Origin: Thermomucor indicae-seudaticae
Taxonomy: Eukaryota > Mucoromycota > Mucoromycetes > Mucorales > Lichtheimiaceae
Assembly: GCA_000787465.1 (NCBI GenBank)
Contig: JSYX01000052.1
Location: 1 to 64,000, forward strand
DNA length: 64,000 bases
Direction of reading: 5' to 3'
Within the stretch, counting starts at the first letter, position 1, and every line of letters begins with the position of its first letter. A program made the position numbers and the translations under genes. The notes beneath the pieces are model-generated. The model worked only from the letters and a program-made list of their open reading frames with translations, ran no database searches and was not told where the DNA came from. This document shows positions 58,690 to 64,000 of the stretch, one piece after another.

Positions 58690-60519
58690 ATGGTCACTAC
58701 CGCTTTTCTTTGGCACTGTGTTGCCGTCTTAGCCCTGCTTATCATCCACGTCCCCGCTTCATGGCAACAAGTCGTCTCTGTGGTCCAACTTCCGAGCACA
58801 GCCTCTGGCGTCAAGATACCAGCGTATTCGCATGGTTTCGCACTTGAAATGAGTCAATGGACCAAAATATTTGGTTACAGCGTTGGCCAGCAAAGTTACG
58901 AGCTCCTTCAATTGCTTCAGAATATCAAGGATCGTCGAGGCGCGATGATGATTCGCGTAAGAGAAACAATTCCAAAGTAACCTATTTATTGTACATAGAC
59001 GCTCATACATAAATCACCACTTTTTTTTGCACGCGCCTGATACCAATAGCTTGGTGGCAATTCTCAAGACACTGCATCGGCGGACGAAGATATTGGGCAA
59101 CCAGTGCTGAACACGGGCACCAAGACAAGCCGTAAGAACGATGGAGCATCAACACCAATCATCAAAGTGAGCAGCCGACTTTTCGATGTCATGAACGATC
59201 TAAGCGACAGAGTCGGCGTGCAATGGATGTTTGGTTTGAACTTTGGGAATATGGAAAGCGCACAAACACTTGGAAAATTGGCTATCGACAGACTGGGCAA
59301 ACACCTATATGCCATACAGATTGGTAACGAGCCAGACTTGTATGCGAAACACGGACTACGACCCGAGAACTGGGACGTCAAGAGCTACACTACCGAGTGG
59401 ATCGACTGGGCTACGAAGCTGAGCGAGCATTTTCAAAGAAACGATACCATCTTTACGGGAGGTGTGGTTTGTTGCAACTGGCAGTTGCAGGATTTACTGG
59501 ATGCTGGCTATTTGGACAAAAGCAGCGCCTTGATCAATTCAATCACGGTGCAGAGATACAGTTCGAATGCCTGCTTTGGTGTCGCTAAGGGACAGATTTC
59601 GGATTATCTGAGTCATCAGTGGATCACCGGCATTCCTCGCAAAGATTATGCTTCAGCTGCCGTGACCGTTACCAGCCGTGGAAAACAGCTCATCATGGGG
59701 GAAACCAACACGGCAGCTTGTGGCGGTATCAAGGGCATATCCGATACCTTCGTGTCTGCGCTGTGGTGGGTGGATTGGCAGCTTTTTCTATACTCGCTCG
59801 GGTTTTCATCGGTGGAATTACAAGTGGGTGGGCAAAACACTTTTTACAATCCGATGTCGCTGGTTGGCGGTGTATGGGTCGCGAACCCGATCTATTACGG
59901 CTCCCTGGTGACTGCAGAGGCGCTGGGCCCCGGTGACAGTGGGCCACAGGTCGTCCACATCGATATGCCTACAGACTCGGACGCGGCTTATGCTATATTT
60001 CACCACGGAACACTCAAGCATGTCGTGCTGATTAACCTGGACGCGGCAAACGATAAAGTATATACGCTCAAGGATGGATGGGGAAAGGGAGTGGCTAAAC
60101 TCCAAGTCAAGCGATTGACCGCAAAAAGTGTCCTCGAGCGACGATATATATATTGGGCAGGTCAGACTTTAAAACGGGCAGCTGATGGTCAGCTACGCGG
60201 GAACCACAAAATCGATACTATCGAATGTGGAGGTCAGAACAGCTGTGACGTCGCCGTCCCGAAAGGATCCATTGCCCTCGTCGCTCAACATTTCGACCCC
60301 ATTAATACGACAGTTGTTCCGTTCCCGTCCCATTATCCACATGCTGTGCTTCCTACTGTTTCATATGAACCTCCTGCCATGGAAACAAACACTGTAACAG
60401 ACCAGTCACCCTCACTTGCCACAGGACAAGCAGCAGCAATCATCCCATTCGTCTTTGGTATCATAACCGCAGCAATTGTCTTGCGTCAAATACCTTTTCC
60501 TCTGAATTGTAATCTGTGA
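58690..60519 (+). CDS. Glycoside hydrolase family 79 (beta-glucuronidase/heparanase-like), secretory
   Basis: Exons 58690-58956 and 59050-60519 sum to 578 aa in phase. A signal peptide (LALLIIHVPASWQ) is followed by a (beta/alpha)8 domain with the acid/base Glu in QIGNEPD (Glu about 183) and the nucleophile Glu in IMGETN (Glu about 307). A C-terminal beta domain typical of GH79 follows (HHGTLKHVVLINLD). The chain ends in a hydrophobic segment (IIPFVFGIITAAIVL) with a short basic/polar tail, so it is probably membrane- or GPI-anchored. GH79 enzymes remove glucuronic acid from glycans and arabinogalactans; in this fungus it may act on its own glucuronic-acid-rich wall. Convergent with UCHL5, 95 bp apart. 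Confidence 0.9.
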
Positions 60520-60614
60520 AACCACTCGACTAAATTGTAACCTTCATCCGTATCTGCAGTACCCATTCTATTAAACGAAAGTCTTCACTGACATTGTATA
60601 CATTACTAATATTA

Positions 60615-61912
60615 TTATTGTTGTGCGGTTTTCCTTTTTGCATTCTCTGCTGCCCTTGCAAAAGCCTTTTCTCGAGCACTTTGAATACGTGGTTCTAGCT
60701 CTTTACGTTCTGCAAGAATACGAAGCAAGTTGTAGATAAGTGGCACAAAATTGTGTTTCCGAAGCATGTTTTCTCTCTAATGTCAAGCATGGATGCGGTC
60801 AATCGTACGTAGCCAGAACGCACACCAAGAATAAAATCGACACTTACATGCCATCTTGCTCGCTTTTCTTTTTCGAGCTGCAGTTTATGTTCCAAGAAGC
60901 TACGATCACCATGCAGACGCTTCCGTTCTTCCTCCGCATCTTCTGGTAATGACAACAACAAGCCATCCAACTCCTCCAACTGTTCCTGGTAAAGCTCTAT
61001 CCGGTCCTTTGTTAACGCCATCAAGCTGAAGCGCAGCTCACTTGATCCATATCGTTCCATCCGGCTCGCAATAGCCTGGTTTGCTTTTGAAACCCAGTCA
61101 TCGTTTGTGCACGGACCTGCATCGACGCGGTCAGCTAACCCGAAGGATTACTATCATCCAGGAACGGTTATTACCTAAATGAACCGGTCCATTGCTCAGG
61201 CCGTCCAGTTCATAAAGCGCGCCATTGATTGGTAGGTATGCGATAAAATGGTATAGATCCTCGTCTTTATCAGCGGAAGAATCATGCATCTCGTTAACAA
61301 ATGGGTCTGATCGAGCAAAACTGTTGTGGACGGATCGGATTAAGTCGCTATTGGATATGGCAAGCCCCTTCATCTGTTCAATCACAGCGTCAATAGAGGG
61401 TCATGTTGGTTTGGGTGTGGTACGCTTACGTACATCGGGCGGAAAGTCAGCCGTGAATTCCTTAAAGTTCTGAAGTTCATGACCCAAATCAATATCGTCT
61501 CGGTTGAGCAAGATGGACAAGATGGCTTGCGTGGCACATGCATTGTTGATCACTTGCTTTGCAAAAAAGATGTGTTCGGTGGGATGCTCTTCACTTGAGG
61601 GAATGGCAGAAGGCTCTTCGTGGCCCTGCCATTTGAACAAAAAGATCAGGCCAAGTACTGGCCTACAGAAAGGTTAATAATGACGCCCAAAGGACGAAAA
61701 GGCATGCTAGTGAGCATTTACTTTAATTGCTCCATTGTCGATTCATCAAGACTCCAAATCTCTTCTACTTGCACGCCTCGGACGCCCATACCCGAGATGA
61801 GCTCGGTAAAGACACCTTTACCAGCATCAATCAATACGAAGAAATGTCACAATTGCCGTTGGTCGTTACCGGGATCGCTCTCGATCAAACACCAGTTACC
61901 AGCTTCTGCCAT
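60615..61912 (-). CDS. UCHL5: Ubiquitin C-terminal hydrolase UCHL5/UCH37
   Basis: Exons 61912-61870, 61815-61722, 61662-61434, 61373-61175, 61116-60848 and 60776-60615 sum to 331 aa, the size of human UCHL5 (329), all in phase. Start [14 protein letters not shown]. Catalytic residues fall at the human positions: Gln82 and Cys88 in [12 protein letters not shown], His164 in LYHFIAY, Asp179 in YELDG. The C-terminal half has the ULD/KEKE-type helices ([34 protein letters not shown]) that dock on RPN13 at the proteasome or on INO80. It trims ubiquitin chains. Confidence 0.94.
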
Positions 61913-62757
61913 GGAAGCAAAAGTGCAGCGAAGAGCGGCATTTGTGGCGTCCTGATGTGCCCAATCAGCTTCTGAAAATTTAGGGATGCCAATTTCCGAC
62001 AGGATGGTTCTGGTCGTGATGCAAATATCTTTATTGCTAAAAATGCATTTGGATCGCTAAAAGAAGGAGTTATAACAACTGTTCATGAAATGTCATTTTA
62101 GTTGCGCCTTACCGGAAGGACTTGTGGAAACGGTGCTTGGCCGCAACTCAAAACACTCGGAGAGTATCAGGCCAGTCGCGTGCCCAGCTTCGCAATGGGT
62201 TAGTGGTCGTTTTTATCTTTAGAATTGAGGCGAGCCAATGACAACGAATAGTCATGGTCTTATCTAAATGACGGAGGAACTGCTCGCTCATCCTTGATCC
62301 CTTTCAAGGATTGTGCCGATATTTAAGTATTCTCTCCCAGACATTGGCAACCGATCCTGTTGCAGCCTGATGAAGTGTCCTAATCCATACATGGACACTC
62401 TGTCTAGAGCCATTAAGGCGTGCGCGTTTGCTTGATAGAGTCAATTAAAGTTGTTGGCGAAGTTGGCAGGACACAGTAGAGCTCTTTGCAAAGAAAATGT
62501 AAGACCGGTCTTTGTTTCTCTACGAGCGTTGAGCAGCAGGTTGACCAAAAAGCAGAGTAGGTGGCGATGCTAACTAGAGGAGCAAAAGTGGTTACAAGTC
62601 AACGGCAAATAGATTTTAGCACGCACTTTATACTGGGCGATAAAGAAAAACAAGGCTAACCGAGAAGGAACTTCGTGGAGTATCCCTTCTAAGTAATTGG
62701 CGAACTTGTGAAAGGTAAATTATATACAAGGGTTCAAAACTATATATATATCGCTAA
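61913..62757. other. Intergenic region
   Basis: About 850 bp between the UCHL5 start and the 3' end of the RAD60-like gene, both on the minus strand. It must hold the UCHL5 promoter. No gene seen; an AT-rich TATATATATA tract occurs at 62741-62750. Confidence 0.45.
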
Positions 62758-64000
62758 TCAAGACTTTATAGTGACTGAAAGCATATCTTGATCCTCCAGC
62801 TCCGTATCCCGTACGGCATCATCCAAGGATAAAACCTCTCCTTCAAACGAGAACTGAACCTTGTCAATGAGTTCTTGGCCCAATTTTTTGATTCGCAAGT
62901 AATGCTCAGCAACGTTTCGAAACTTGGTAGTCTGTAAAAGGTACAAGTTATTAATCTTTGCTGGCACAGGCTTCCTTTTCTCCAGAGAACTTCACCTTTT
63001 TGACACGCATTGTGACGTCCTCGTTATCCTTGTCACGAAGTTTAATGAACATACGATCTTCTTCTTCACCCTCAGGAGGCTCTTCATGCGTTTGCCTTGA
63101 TGATGATTCGAAGCTATCTAAGAAATCCTCGTCAAATATATCTTTCCCAAGGTTCCTTAGTCTTTCGGTTCTTTGCTCCAAATCAGCCGCTTGTTTCTTT
63201 TCATAGTCATTTTTCAGATATACGTCTATATCATTATACCATCAAAAAAATGAGCCCGCATATACCAAGATGCATGCATCTTTCCCCAGCTTACAGAGAA
63301 GGTTGTGCGTGGTTCCAGACATTCCCAGACTAGCAGGCGTCGCACGAAGCATGACTGGGACATCCTTGTATACCAAGAGCACATCCGCTTTGCGTAAAAA
63401 TTTGCGTTTGCAGTAGTGGGTCAAGAGTTTGTCAAACGGATCATTCTAAGAAAACCAAGTTAGTGTCGCGTCTCTCAGATCAGCAAGGAAGGTTTTAACT
63501 TACATCCATAATGATAATCTTGACCGGTTTTGCCATTTTATCAATGATTGCCTTGAATCGAGGATCGTCATGTGTCTCAAGGCTCACAAATTGGACTTTG
63601 ATCTGGACCTTTTGAGGACCAGAAAGGTCTGTGTTCTCATCGAAAGGATCCATCGATAACCGATCGGGTGGAGTCGCAGACCGCGTTGTGCCAGCCATGG
63701 CTAGTTCTGGTTCCAGCTCGTCAATCTCGATCGATGGTAATGTGATGGCTGGGGTAGTCTTTGGTGGTCGTGGTGGGGTTTGTGTGGACGGTATGGAACG
63801 TGATCTATATGTACAAGTTTATGTTAGACATCAATGTGTCTAAAAAACGTTGTACGTAAGCCTTACCGTTGCGAGGATATGGCTGGTTCCGGTTTAATCG
63901 TAGATGTCTCGTCATCTGAAAGAACTCTGCATCATGTCGTTAATGGGTGCATATACGACACGCATTCCGTTTTGATGGTCAATTTACATGCAGGAATCAG
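62758..64000 (-). CDS. RAD60/NFATC2IP-like protein with two SUMO-like domains (partial)
   Basis: Gene continues past the right edge. Visible exons: about 63915-63867, 63804-63504, 63445-63266, about 63225-62996, 62931-62758 (stop TGA). The leader is Pro/Ser/Thr-rich (STQTPPRPPKTTP) and acidic. SLD1 covers KVQIKVQFVS...IIIMDNDPFDKLLTHYCKR; then a charged helix (NDYEKKQAADLEQRTERLR) and SLD2 RMFIKLRDKDNEDVTMRVKK...VQFSFEGEVLSLDDAVRDTELED ending in an MLSVTIKS strand. The two-SLD order is that of RAD60, ESC2 and NFATC2IP, which bind SUMO-conjugating enzymes in DNA repair. The join between 63266 and 63225 is not in phase with the visible signals, and an in-frame TGA lies in the intervening T7 run. 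Confidence 0.75.

Noticed and set aside
1..64000. tRNA, rRNA genes, CRISPR arrays, bacterial operons
   Set aside because: No B-box (GGTTCRANNC) with a matching cloverleaf, no rRNA blocks and no spaced direct repeats were found by eye; a tRNAscan-type search would settle the tRNA point.

Overview
This window is nuclear DNA of a filamentous fungus, most likely an early-diverging one (Mucoromycota, probably Mucorales; the clade is an inference). The evidence is dense protein-coding genes split by many short GT-AG introns (about 40-130 nt), fungal cell-wall genes (chitin synthase, an SKT5/CHS4-like activator), a nuclear-encoded mitochondrial ATP synthase epsilon subunit and NAD-isocitrate dehydrogenase, and gene types typical of basal fungi such as MHYT receptors. 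I see no operons, plasmid or phage genes, rRNA, tRNA or CRISPR. Most exon models below were checked by adding exon lengths, and they stay in phase unless stated.

Layout. 1-5 kb: weakly coding remnants, a JTB-like membrane protein and an alpha/beta hydrolase. 5-19 kb: secreted flavin amine oxidase (-), a stand-alone EXD2-type HNH protein (-), chitin synthase (+), MHYT sensor (-) and a 13-exon SANT protein (+). 20-26 kb: IDH1 (+), a small membrane protein (-), ribosomal protein L26 (+) and a proline/serine-rich protein (+). 27-36 kb: a P5-type ATPase with a Cys-rich extracytoplasmic head (+), convergent with a choline-transporter-like protein (-). 36-44 kb: a seven-knuckle CNBP/GIS2/Byr3 protein, ATP synthase epsilon and CLU1. 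45-53 kb: SKT5-like SEL1-repeat protein (-), then ORC1 (-) head-to-head with an RTT109-type histone acetyltransferase (+). 53-58.6 kb is nearly gene-poor, with a TA-flanked foldback element and another hairpin. 58.7-64 kb: GH79 glycosidase (+), UCHL5/UCH37 deubiquitinase (-) and a RAD60/NFATC2IP-like SUMO-like-domain protein cut by the right edge.

Functional links: chitin synthase and the SKT5-like protein both act on wall chitin; the amine oxidase and GH79 enzyme are secretory; IDH1, ATP synthase epsilon and CLU1 serve mitochondria; ORC1, RTT109, the RAD60-like protein and perhaps UCHL5 serve DNA replication and repair. ORC1 and RTT109 share one promoter of about 75 bp.

A recurring oddity: at least four otherwise intact genes (JTB-like, amine oxidase, MHYT, SANT) are each out of frame by exactly one base, three of them at or beside a homopolymer run. 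Residual indel errors in the assembly explain this better than independent gene death, but only reads or RNA can decide.
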